DNA of 64,000 nucleotides from Terriglobia bacterium (GTDB taxonomy: Bacteria > Acidobacteriota > Terriglobia > Terriglobales > Acidobacteriaceae): assembly GCA_020072645.1 (NCBI GenBank), contig JAIQGK010000005.1:186001-250000 (forward strand), in the 5' to 3' direction. Within the stretch, counting starts at the first letter, position 1. Each line of letters begins with the position of its first letter. A program made the position numbers and the translations under genes. This document shows, one piece after another, positions 27,554-34,784 of this stretch. A model generated the notes under the pieces. That model ran no database searches. It had not been told where the DNA came from and saw only the letters and a program-made list of their open reading frames with translations.

Positions 27554-28369
27554 TTAGGTGTCCTCTTGCTTTTGAGATGAAAAACGTACAAGGTTGCCTT
27601 CGGCATCTTGCAGTGTCAGTATGGGGCCGTCTTCGTCCACGTGAAGAAGGCAAGAGCTGCCTCGGCTTGAGACCATCAGGCTTGAGCTATCATCCTGCGC
27701 TCCAATTGTCAGTTGTGGGCCGGCTTTCAGAGTGTCATGAAATACTAACCCTGCACCGTCCTTGTCTAAACTCAGGTTGGTCAGATATTGCGCGTCGGCA
27801 TCAGTCAGCGACAAGCTGGCTTCGTTCTCTGTAGCCTGTAGTTCGGCGCTATATCCGCCAGGGCAATTAACAGTGAGACGCGGCTTCTTATGATTGGCAT
27901 CAAGGCTTATTCCCATCTCTCCACCAGGAGAAGCCCCGAGCCGTAGACCAGAGCCATCATCGGATACAGAGAGGACTGCGGCAGAGTTCAACTGAGTACC
28001 TCCGAAAATGCTAAGGCTTGGCTCTTTTTCATCACCGGAAAGGATTACTTGTGGTAAGCCAGCAGCAGTCCAAAACGCCAAGTTAGGAGTTGCGCCCTCG
28101 GCACTCAACCAGATGCGTCCCTTGCCTGTGCTATCTTCCAACACAAGCGTGCTTGCTCTCAGCGTCTTGCGCGGTCCGAGAAACTGTCGGCGCAAATGCG
28201 CCACAGCTAATCCAGAACCGAGCGCAATGATGATAGGTGCTGGCCGCTCGATTGGACGCTCCAGCGCGTTTATTGTCCAACTTGGCTGCACAAGAAACAT
28301 GACCACCAAGATAACCATTAGCCATGCAAGTGATTCCAAGAGGAACGATCTCAAGATTCTTGTATCCAT
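27554..28369 (-). CDS. Hypothetical membrane-anchored protein with repetitive beta region
   Basis: A 271-residue protein. Two N-terminal hydrophobic segments (SLAWLMVILVVMFLVQP and PAPIIIALGSGLAVAH) are followed by ~200 residues of repeating short strand-turn units (LVLEDSTGKGRIWLSAEG, AVLSVSDDGSGLRLGASPGG, NLSLDKDGAGLVFHD, ILTLQDAEGNLVRF). This resembles a beta-solenoid or stacked beta-hairpin domain. Function unknown; it lies inside the accessory region. Confidence 0.6.
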   Translation of the reverse strand: MDTRILRSFLLESLAWLMVILVVMFLVQPSWTINALERPIERPAPIIIALGSGLAVAHLRRQFLGPRKTLRASTLVLEDSTGKGRIWLSAEGATPNLAFWTAAGLPQVILSGDEKEPSLSIFGGTQLNSAAVLSVSDDGSGLRLGASPGGEMGISLDANHKKPRLTVNCPGGYSAELQATENEASLSLTDADAQYLTNLSLDKDGAGLVFHDTLKAGPQLTIGAQDDSSSLMVSSRGSSCLLHVDEDGPILTLQDAEGNLVRFSSQKQEDT

Positions 28370-28440
28370 GACGTTACCTCAAAAAGAAGGGGCCGACCGT
28401 CTGTGAAAATAATTCAAACATTTTTCTTGTTCTTGATTCG

Positions 28441-28707
28441 TCAAACTGAAATTCGTTTCCAGCCGCTCGCGGTTAATCCATGAAAGTCATTATCCACAAT
28501 CCGAAGATCACCGCGCTGACTTAGATTCGAAATGTGGCTTCTGACTTGGTTGTGATAAGCAGGTCTCTGGCCCGCCTGTAATCTCATGTGACTTGGCTTT
28601 AATTCTTTGAACCTTCCAACCGTGCGATAGATATCTTGATCGGATGCGCAGCCTTTGGGGAATTCAGCATAACAACGAAGGATCGCTTCTTCCCATGTTC
28701 GTTTCAT
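28441..28707 (-). CDS. Small hypothetical protein, possible winged helix
   Basis: An 88-residue protein starting MKRTWEEAILRCYAEFPKG. Sequence such as DQDIYRTVGRFKELKPSHMR and QVRSHISNLSQRGDLRIVD suggests a winged-helix DNA-binding fold. The ATG at 28707 is used because the open frame upstream has no protein character. Function unknown. Confidence 0.5.
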   Translation of the reverse strand: MKRTWEEAILRCYAEFPKGCASDQDIYRTVGRFKELKPSHMRLQAGQRPAYHNQVRSHISNLSQRGDLRIVDNDFHGLTASGWKRISV

Positions 28708-29136
28708 GCAGCTCCTGACGTGTACGGCTGGTGTCAGAAATAGTATAGCTAAGTCTCTTGATTGACCCTCGTGATCAATTGAAGAGTACCGGGCTTGTGA
28801 AGACGCGTAGTCTGCTGGCGGGCAGGGGGCGCTCCTTGCCGCGACACTGCCTGAAGCTCCAATGCCGTGACATGCGCGACAATGTATCCGATTTATCCTT
28901 AACGTCTTGCGCTCCCTGGCACCGCAACGGCTGGTATGCGGAGCAGGTGAGTTACCGCACAGCGCGTGCACGCCGTTGACTCACCCTGGCCGCACCCTCA
29001 GAAGTTAATCAAGAACGTGCTGTCAAATTCCCAGCCCTGGAAGGAATTCGTTACCCCACATTTGCGCCGAGAAGGAGCGGCTCTGAAGCGCCGAATTGCG
29101 CCGCCCTTGCGGGCGTCGGGAGAAGGACTGTCGCGG
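28708..29136. other. Intergenic region to the 3' end of the group II intron
   Basis: About 430 bases with only short unconvincing frames. Its right end is the probable downstream exon junction of the intron. No regulatory signal was recognised. Confidence 0.3.
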
Positions 29137-29160
29137 TAGGGATACGGATTGCTCCGTACC

Positions 29161-29202
29161 CCCCGCACAGATCCGTGCAGGCGGATTTCCCGCACACGGC
29201 TC
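29161..29202 (-). ncRNA. Group II intron domain V (catalytic core)
   Basis: On the minus strand the segment begins GAGCCGTGTGCGGGAAAT and folds back with the segment ending CACGGATCTGTGCGGGG, the hallmark short hairpin of group II domain V. It lies directly after the stop region of the reverse transcriptase, as expected. Confidence 0.7.
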
Positions 29203-29207
29203 TTGCC

Positions 29208-30683
29208 TCAGGTAGTGACGCGCACACGGCGCGAAGGATAGGGATGGCAGATGTGGGCCGGAGGCAACCAGCGGGCGATCAGCCATTTCATTCGCTCCCA
29301 GTGAACGCGTCCGCTCTGGCTTCGTCTTTGAAGAACACGATGCCAGTACGCGGCCACGGTAAAGCGAAAGTTGGCCAGTGCATATCGGTTACACGGAACT
29401 CCGTAGTAGCGAATATGCCCGCCCACGACTGATCTCAGCCATTTGCCTACCTCTGGAACGGGGTCGTGCATGCGCCGCCGCAGTTCGATTCTCACTTCCC
29501 GCAGCTTGGCCTGCATCCGTTTACGAATCGTTTGCCGAATCACCGCAAACCGTCCTCTCTTGGTCTTCCCGCAGATGTGCGTGAAGCCGAGAAAGTTGAA
29601 GGTTTCCGGTTTCCCCAGACCGCGTTTCTTCCGGCTTTCCGCCGCGTGACGGCCAAACTCCAGAAGACGCGTCTTTTCCGGATGCAGTTCCAGAGAGAAC
29701 TTTTGCATTCGCTCTTTCAAGTCCTTCCAAAACGCTTCAGCATCGGCTTTGTACTGGAATCCAACCAAAGCATCATCGGCAAATCTCACGACGATGACAT
29801 CGCCCTGAGCTTGCTTCTTCCGCCAGGCTTGAACCCAGAGATCAAAGACGTAATGGAGATAGACGTTGGCCAGCAAAGGCGAAATACTACCGCCCTGCGG
29901 TGAGCCTTGCTCCACCACGATTCGTTTCCCCTCTTCCAGCACGCCCGCTCTCAGCCATTTCTGGATGAGGCGCAGGACGCGCCGATCCGCAATCCGGTGC
30001 TGGAGGAACTGGAGCAGCCATTCGTGTGACAAGGTATCGAAAAAGCTGCGTACGTCCAGGTCCAGCACGAAGTTCACACGCTTCTCGTAGAGTCCCAGGA
30101 ACAGGGCATCCAACGCTTTATGCTGGTTGCGTCCTGGCCGGAACCCGTAGGAGAAGCCGAGGAAGTCGGTTTCGTAGATGGCGTTCAACACTTCCACCGT
30201 CGCCCGTTGGACAATCTTGTCTTCGAGCGCCGTGACGCCGAGCGGACGCATCCGCCCATCCGCCTTGGGAATGTAGGCCCTCCGCACCGGCTTGGCCCGG
30301 TACGCTCCGCACTTCAGTCTATGGGAGAGGTTCTGGAGATTTTCCTCAAGGGCCTCGCCGTAGTGCTGCCACGTTTCCCCGTCCACGCCTGGAGCCGCCT
30401 GCCGCTTGATCTGCCGGTACGCAGTCCGTAGGGTGTCGAGGTTGTAGATGTGGTGCAGCAGAGCGGTGAACTTCTCTTGCTTCCTCTGTTCCGCTATGCG
30501 TCGTACCCGTTCCAGCGCACTGAGCGCGTCTGTCCGGCTCTGAGTCCGGGATGCGTTTTGCTGGCCCAGGTTTCCTTTGGCCAGACCCCTTCCCTCCATC
30601 TCCTCCGCCGCCAACGGTCTGGCTTTGTTCGGAGACTTCTTCGGTACTATCGGTCTGTCCGACTTCCCGTGTTCGTTCATCAT
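29208..30683 (-). CDS. ltrA: Group II intron reverse transcriptase/maturase
   Basis: A 491-residue intron-encoded protein. RT motifs are visible in order: RRAYIPKADGRMRPLGV, SYGFRPGRNQHKALDAL, DLDVRSFFDTLSHEWL, QGSPQGGSISPLLANVYLHY and the catalytic VRFADDALVGF (FADD in place of the usual YADD). The maturase (X) region follows with FNFLGFTHICGKTKRGRF and RKRMQAKLREVR. No endonuclease domain is seen after it. All catalytic Asp residues are intact, so the protein may be active. It binds its intron RNA for splicing and reverse-splices it into DNA. Confidence 0.93.
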   Translation of the reverse strand: MMNEHGKSDRPIVPKKSPNKARPLAAEEMEGRGLAKGNLGQQNASRTQSRTDALSALERVRRIAEQRKQEKFTALLHHIYNLDTLRTAYRQIKRQAAPGVDGETWQHYGEALEENLQNLSHRLKCGAYRAKPVRRAYIPKADGRMRPLGVTALEDKIVQRATVEVLNAIYETDFLGFSYGFRPGRNQHKALDALFLGLYEKRVNFVLDLDVRSFFDTLSHEWLLQFLQHRIADRRVLRLIQKWLRAGVLEEGKRIVVEQGSPQGGSISPLLANVYLHYVFDLWVQAWRKKQAQGDVIVVRFADDALVGFQYKADAEAFWKDLKERMQKFSLELHPEKTRLLEFGRHAAESRKKRGLGKPETFNFLGFTHICGKTKRGRFAVIRQTIRKRMQAKLREVRIELRRRMHDPVPEVGKWLRSVVGGHIRYYGVPCNRYALANFRFTVAAYWHRVLQRRSQSGRVHWERMKWLIARWLPPAHICHPYPSRRVRVTT

Positions 30684-31141
30684 CGGCTCCTGTCCTTGGA
30701 CTTCCCGATACGTCCCGTGAGCGGTGAAGCTCGCGGGAGAACGCGGGATCTCCCAACTTCCGTGCTGGATATGTCCCTACGTGCCACGGTCACAGACCGC
30801 GCAGGATTCCCGGCAAGCTCGCGCTGGCGCTCATCGGGATGTTGCCTTCCGCACCGTGTCAGGGCGTCGGCATCCTGAAGTTTGGGTATTTCGCGGCTCC
30901 TACTTCCTTGGCCCGTAGTTTTCTCCTGTCAACGCTTCGGTCGCCCCCTTGCGGGTAAGCCCGCATGACTCGGAGCCGGTGTGGCTCGCTACGCCTTCAC
31001 CGTGCGACTCTTTCATTCGCTATATCCAGCCAGCTATCGATGCTCCCGGTTTAACGACCTTCACAACCTCAAGAGCGGGGTTATGCAGGCACGCTGCCTT
31101 CGGCATCGGGTTGGCGCTGCGGCACGTCACCCCTGGAGGGT

Positions 31142-31163
31142 ATACGGCGGTATACCGCCGTAT
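31142..31163. repeat. 22-bp perfect palindrome
   Basis: Arms ATACGGCGG and CCGCCGTAT meet at a central TATA; all 22 bases are self-complementary. It lies between the group II intron and the start of the gene at 31246. It could be an operator of that gene, a terminator stem lacking a T-tract, or part of the intron's target. Confidence 0.6.
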
Positions 31164-31245
31164 TGGGGTTCGTGCTTGCCAGGTACATCTTCCATTGATT
31201 TATTACTAAGGTAATTCGACACTCCAGCAGCACGGGAACACACTT

Positions 31246-32247
31246 ATGCGCGAAAGGTGTTTCCGTGCAATGCAAGATCCGGCGCGCAAGTATCTATTTA
31301 TCCGTTTGGCATTAGTTTTGGCCTTTGCTGCAACCGCCGCCGGCCAATCCCGAATGAGCGGTGCATATGTCGGACATGGAACCGGCTTTGCAGAGATGCT
31401 GCAACTGACCCAAACCAGCAATGGGCAGATCAGCGGCGTTTTTACTTCGGTAGAACTGAAAGAAGAAGGCGAGATCAAAGCACAGCAAACGACGGTGAGC
31501 GGGTCAGTTGATGCCGGACAGGTAACCCTCAAATTTGGTTCATTCATTTTTACCAATACGGTTGCCGGGACGTTCAATGGCAATTCAATCCGCCTTCAAA
31601 TCACCGATTCCAAAGGGAACGTCACATCACCTGTATTGGTGCGCGGCACAGCCGACGAATTCAAACGCTATACAGACAGCTTAAAAGCCCAGGGCAAAGG
31701 CATCAAACTCAGCGTGGAGCTTCTGAGCCGCGCCCGTCAATTCCGGGAAACCGTTGAGCAAACAGAAAAATGGATTGCGGACGCGGAATTGCATGAGCGC
31801 AGGATTCCGCGAATCAAAGATTCTTATGAGCAGATCGAACGCCAGATGCAGGCCTTGATTGCCCGAGAAAGGCAGACGGTCGATTCTGTGACGAGAACGC
31901 AAGTCTCACTGGATGTGGGCCAGGGCGATTTAGCGGGCGGGCAGGCCGATCTTCAAGTGGAACAGGTTTGGGATTTGTCGATACTGAGCAACGGCCAAAG
32001 CCTCTATCAAACCTTTGCAAACTGGAATGAGAGGTGTGGCCTTTCTGAGCAGTTCATGCGGAGCGGTGCGACCATGCAAGCCGTCCAAAGTTGGGAGACA
32101 GCATGTAAGAGTGCTCTGGCGGAGAAGCAAAGGTTTATTCCGATTTTCAAACATATCAGCAGTCAGAGAGCCGAAGTCAAGGCCATCCAGGAGGCAGCGC
32201 AATCGCGCCGTAAAGCGCTTGTCGAGGAGGCACAGCGGCTTGAATAG
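31246..32247 (+). CDS. Hypothetical exported coiled-coil protein
   Basis: A 333-residue protein: signal peptide (LFIRLALVLAFAATAAGQ), an N-terminal ~100-residue beta region with repeated G-x-F/I strands (GQISGVFTSVELKEEGEI, GTFNGNSIRLQITDSKGN), and a long alpha-helical coiled coil (QFRETVEQTEKWIADAELH onward, DSYEQIERQMQALIARERQ). ATG 31270 is an alternative start. Probably an envelope protein; family not recognised. Confidence 0.65.
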   Translation: MRERCFRAMQDPARKYLFIRLALVLAFAATAAGQSRMSGAYVGHGTGFAEMLQLTQTSNGQISGVFTSVELKEEGEIKAQQTTVSGSVDAGQVTLKFGSFIFTNTVAGTFNGNSIRLQITDSKGNVTSPVLVRGTADEFKRYTDSLKAQGKGIKLSVELLSRARQFRETVEQTEKWIADAELHERRIPRIKDSYEQIERQMQALIARERQTVDSVTRTQVSLDVGQGDLAGGQADLQVEQVWDLSILSNGQSLYQTFANWNERCGLSEQFMRSGATMQAVQSWETACKSALAEKQRFIPIFKHISSQRAEVKAIQEAAQSRRKALVEEAQRLE

Positions 32248-32289
32248 ACACATGGTCTAGCCGAGACACAGCCGATTTATTTTTTTAAT

Positions 32290-32375
32290 AGCGTGTTGCA
32301 TGGCGACAATCATCTGGGCCCCATGCCCAAACCCCTCATCTTTCTCCGCGACCAATGCTCGTCCGCGATCTGGCC
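32290..32375. repeat. ~85-bp direct repeat, copy 1
   Basis: Begins AGCGTGTTGCATGGCGACAA and ends CGCGATCTGGCC. It matches 33800-33884 at roughly 85% identity in the same orientation, 1.5 kb away. It includes the last codons of the gene at 32310-32993. Confidence 0.65.
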
Positions 32376-32993
32376 ACTAACGAATCCGGCTTGTGTTTGG
32401 GCAGCTTTGATTCGGGCCCAACGCCCTGGGTCCTCGATTGCTTTAAGAGAATTTGCATTGTAAAAATTGCAGTATCCTTCATGCCCTTTAAACTTGAGAC
32501 TCCATCGTTCAATGTTTACGATTCCTAAATCCTCTAGCTCAAGGAGCGCACGCTCCGCAACACTATCTGAAATCAAAAGTGCGCGTCCAATATCCTTCTT
32601 GGACACACCTACATCCGTGGGACCATCATTCACGTTCTCTTTGTCTAGCAAGCCACGACTGCACAGAAAAGCAAAGACCATTCTTCCAGTGGCCGAAACC
32701 GGGTTATCCTCTTCGAAAACCCAGGCTGGCACGTAGTGAAATGGCGGCTGTTTAACTGCGACGTGATCGGCAACGTCCCAGTCCCACTCGCACTGCCAAG
32801 GCCATGCGTGCTTTACGCGGACAAGCTTGTCACCGGAATTAACAGGAATAGGGCGAGCATCGTCCAAAATTAACATTTTGTCGCACAATTCCTGCAAACG
32901 GCGTTCTCGCTCCTTGCTTGTCTCCTTGACTGTTTTGATCTTATGCAACGGTAGCGGTTTCCCCCAATGTCCTTCTTGAATCATCTTTCCCAT
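32310..32993 (-). CDS. Hypothetical protein with winged-helix-like segment
   Basis: A 227-residue hydrophilic protein. The segment TDVGVSKKDIGRALLISD followed by SVAERALLELEDLGIVNIER resembles a winged helix-turn-helix of the kind found in plasmid or phage replication and regulatory proteins. The N-terminal part is Trp-rich (VKHAWPWQCEWDWDVADHV). The start of this gene overlaps the end of the small gene upstream by ~50 bases. Function unknown. Confidence 0.55.
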   Translation of the reverse strand: MGKMIQEGHWGKPLPLHKIKTVKETSKERERRLQELCDKMLILDDARPIPVNSGDKLVRVKHAWPWQCEWDWDVADHVAVKQPPFHYVPAWVFEEDNPVSATGRMVFAFLCSRGLLDKENVNDGPTDVGVSKKDIGRALLISDSVAERALLELEDLGIVNIERWSLKFKGHEGYCNFYNANSLKAIEDPGRWARIKAAQTQAGFVSGQIADEHWSRRKMRGLGMGPR

Positions 32994-33141
32994 CTGCTTC
33001 CGAAAGCCAGGGGTTTAGGCGAACCTCTTCCCCATCTTGTGTCAAAGCTGTCTTGCCGTCCCAAGCTTCGGGTTTAGGATTTGGCTGCCAACCATCTTTG
33101 ATGATTATTCTGCGACAATTTGGTCTCTCTTTTGTGTTCAC
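32941..33141 (-). CDS. Small hypothetical protein
   Basis: A 66-residue frame starting at GTG 33141, which has AGGAG 11 bases upstream. It contains RRIIIKDGWQPNPKPEAWDG and LTQDGEEVRLNPWLSEADG. No domain is recognised. The long overlap with the next gene makes it less certain; a frameshift joining the two is possible. Confidence 0.4.
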   Translation of the reverse strand: MNTKERPNCRRIIIKDGWQPNPKPEAWDGKTALTQDGEEVRLNPWLSEADGKDDSRRTLGETATVA

Positions 33142-33192
33142 AAATTGCTGATCTCCTCTTTGATTGCAAATGGACAATGCCGATTGTCGTCA

Positions 33193-33713
33193 TTATGGCC
33201 AGAGCGCCTTTTTAGCAGCTTCGTTGACAATGTTGATTAGGATTGATCGTAGACCTTCGGCTATTTCCCGTCCTGCTTTTGGCAGGAATTTCTTAAACCG
33301 AACTACTGCCACCTGAGTGGTTGGAGTATCGCGTACCAGATCATCCAAGCTCTTGTTGAGAACCTCTTTTCTTCGGTAGTAAGTGTCTCTACCTCAGCAA
33401 GCATTTCTCTGGCAGCAGTGATCCCTTTCTCGGTCCACGGATACGGGTTACCACACTTATGGCAAAAACTCGGCGGAGGTGCCTCATGGACACTTGGCAA
33501 TACCCCACGCAAATGGCCGCGAATGCGTTCATTACAATTTGCGCACGTCTTCACTGTCTTCGCGCCACATTTGGAGCAATGATCCTCTTGGTAGTGGGGA
33601 AAAGAGTCGGCACTGCTGGTGATAATGTGACCGTTCTCGCAAATCTGTGCCGTTTCATATCCTTCTTGCTCTGTCCGTTGTCCTTCAGATTCGTAGAACC
33701 TTCGTATGCTCAT
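33193..33713 (-). pseudogene. DUF2321-like zinc-ribbon protein, broken by a one-base frameshift
   Basis: The first ~115 residues (MSIRRFYESEGQRTEQEGYE, CENGHIITSSADSF, CSKCGAKTVKTCANCNERI, FCHKCGNPYPWTEKGI) resemble DUF2321 proteins, with several CxxC zinc-binding pairs. At the T-run 33367-33370 (AAAA on the coding strand) the frame breaks. In the next frame the family's expected C-terminus continues without interruption (VLNKSLDDLVRDTP, VAVVRFKKFLPKAGREIAEG, NEAAKKALWP) to a stop at 33193. One missing A explains it. Either a real mutation or a homopolymer sequencing error. Confidence 0.75.
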
Positions 33714-33799
33714 GCGTGCAGCTTAACACAGGTTCGTATTGGACGGTTTCAGTCCTGACAACTCAGAAAAAGCAAAATCATTCGGGTCATTTTTTCAGC

Positions 33800-33884
33800 A
33801 GCGTGTTACATGGCGACAATCTTCTGGGTCCCGTACCCAAACGCCTCATCCTTCTCGTGGCCACCGCTCATCCGCGATCTGGCC
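33800..33884. repeat. ~85-bp direct repeat, copy 2
   Basis: Begins AGCGTGTTACATGGCGACAA and ends CGCGATCTGGCC. It is the partner of 32290-32375. On the minus strand it still encodes GQIADERW, compared with GQIADEHW in the intact gene, so it may be the relic of a second copy of that gene's 3' end. Confidence 0.65.
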
Positions 33885-34019
33885 CAGTAATAAGTCCAGT
33901 TCGCTCAAAACCTAGATACTCCCAGGATCGAGATGCAGAGCTTCTGTTGATCCATATCAGTTCAGGTCTGGAAGCTGCATTCTGTCCCGCGCTGCCTCTT
34001 GTGACATTAGTGGCCATTT

Positions 34020-34046
34020 GTGCGCAAACGTGCGCAGGAGTGCGCA
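34020..34046. repeat. Three 10-bp-spaced GTGCGCA iterons
   Basis: GTGCGCAAAC, GTGCGCAGGA and GTGCGCATTT follow each other exactly, placing three GTGCGCA sites one helical turn apart. They lie upstream of the mobilization genes and are probable binding sites of an accessory transfer protein. Confidence 0.65.
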
Positions 34047-34082
34047 TTTCTCCGAGCCGTCGAGTCAAGCAGACATTCTGAA

Positions 34083-34210
34083 ACGTCTATACCGGGGTAT
34101 GGCGTGCGTGACGTGGATTAGTCCGGATTGTCTGTCTTCATCTATCTTTGGTTCTCTTTGTCAATTTGCTCCGAAGACCGAATCGGCCATACCTCGGAAT
34201 ACGTCTATAG
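34083..34210. other. Probable origin of transfer (oriT) of the mobilizable element
   Basis: The region holds a direct repeat ACGTCTATA (34083-34091 and 34201-34209) and an inverted repeat CCGGGGTATGG (34092-34102) with CCATACCTCGG (34187-34197). The second copy reads ACGTCT/ATAGCC, which resembles the nic sequence of plasmid R388 (GTCT/ATAGCC, recalled from the literature) cut by TrwC, the relaxase type encoded downstream. The likely nick is between 34206 and 34207. The genes that follow are in R388 order. Confidence 0.55.
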
Positions 34211-34382
34211 CCGCAGGTGACGCACAGCGCCCCGGCCATGGTGATGACAAGACTTTCAATATTGTCCATACAGTCAATATTTTTCACTTTCTTTTACGAA
34301 GTTTCCATTTTTTGACCGAGCGCCGAATCAGACGGATACTCAGCCGCGTCAATACCAGAAGCCGAGATGCGCGAACGGCAAT

Positions 34383-34742
34383 ATGAAACGAGATGCGGAA
34401 AGCTTTGTAAAGGCCATCACAACCAAAGTGACGGCCACAGAATTCAAGCAGCTTGAACAGTTGTGGAGTGCAAGTGGGATGAGCCGCAGTGAGTGGTGCC
34501 GGAAGGCGCTGCTAGACCGGGCCAATTTAATAAATTCAAACGGCAATTCTTATACGCTAAATGAAACCGCTCTCCTGCTAGCCGAAGTCCTGGCTTTACG
34601 CACCATTACTGTCAACCTGCTGCATTCTTTGGGTTCCGGCGAGACGATTTCCCGCGAAAAACTGACAAATTTGACCGAGTTGGCAGACCGTGAGAAGTTG
34701 CGCCGAGCAATAGACCGTTTGCACCAGTTGAACAAGAAATGA
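34383..34742 (+). CDS. Small relaxosome accessory protein (TrwA/MobC-like)
   Basis: A 119-residue basic protein: an N-terminal strand and helices (TTKVTATEFKQLEQLWSASG, MSRSEWCRKALLDRA) typical of ribbon-helix-helix proteins with the MobC-like SRSEW-C-R-A pattern, then a helical C-terminus. It lies between the oriT-like region and the coupling-protein gene, the position of trwA in R388. It would bind oriT, help the relaxase and repress its own promoter. Confidence 0.65.
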   Translation: MKRDAESFVKAITTKVTATEFKQLEQLWSASGMSRSEWCRKALLDRANLINSNGNSYTLNETALLLAEVLALRTITVNLLHSLGSGETISREKLTNLTELADREKLRRAIDRLHQLNKK

Positions 34743-34784
34743 ACTGGCGCAGCCGGAAAGGAGAAAGAAAGCAGGGGTTGTTGT

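Larger units (their letters stand above)
29137..31092 (-). mobile_element. Bacterial group II intron with reverse transcriptase
   Basis: The minus strand carries a long structured leader (31092 down to 30684), the intron-encoded protein (30683-29208) and then domain V and VI. Domain V is recognisable at 29202-29161 (GAGCCGTGTGCGGG on the minus strand, pairing with CCGCCTGCACGGATC). Domain VI follows as a hairpin GGTACGGA/TCCGTATC with the branch-type segment CCCTAC, giving a 3' end near 29137. The 5' end is less certain; GTGCCTGC at 31092 is my best candidate because the consensus is GTGYG. Boundaries may be off by tens of bases at the 5' side. Confidence 0.7.
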
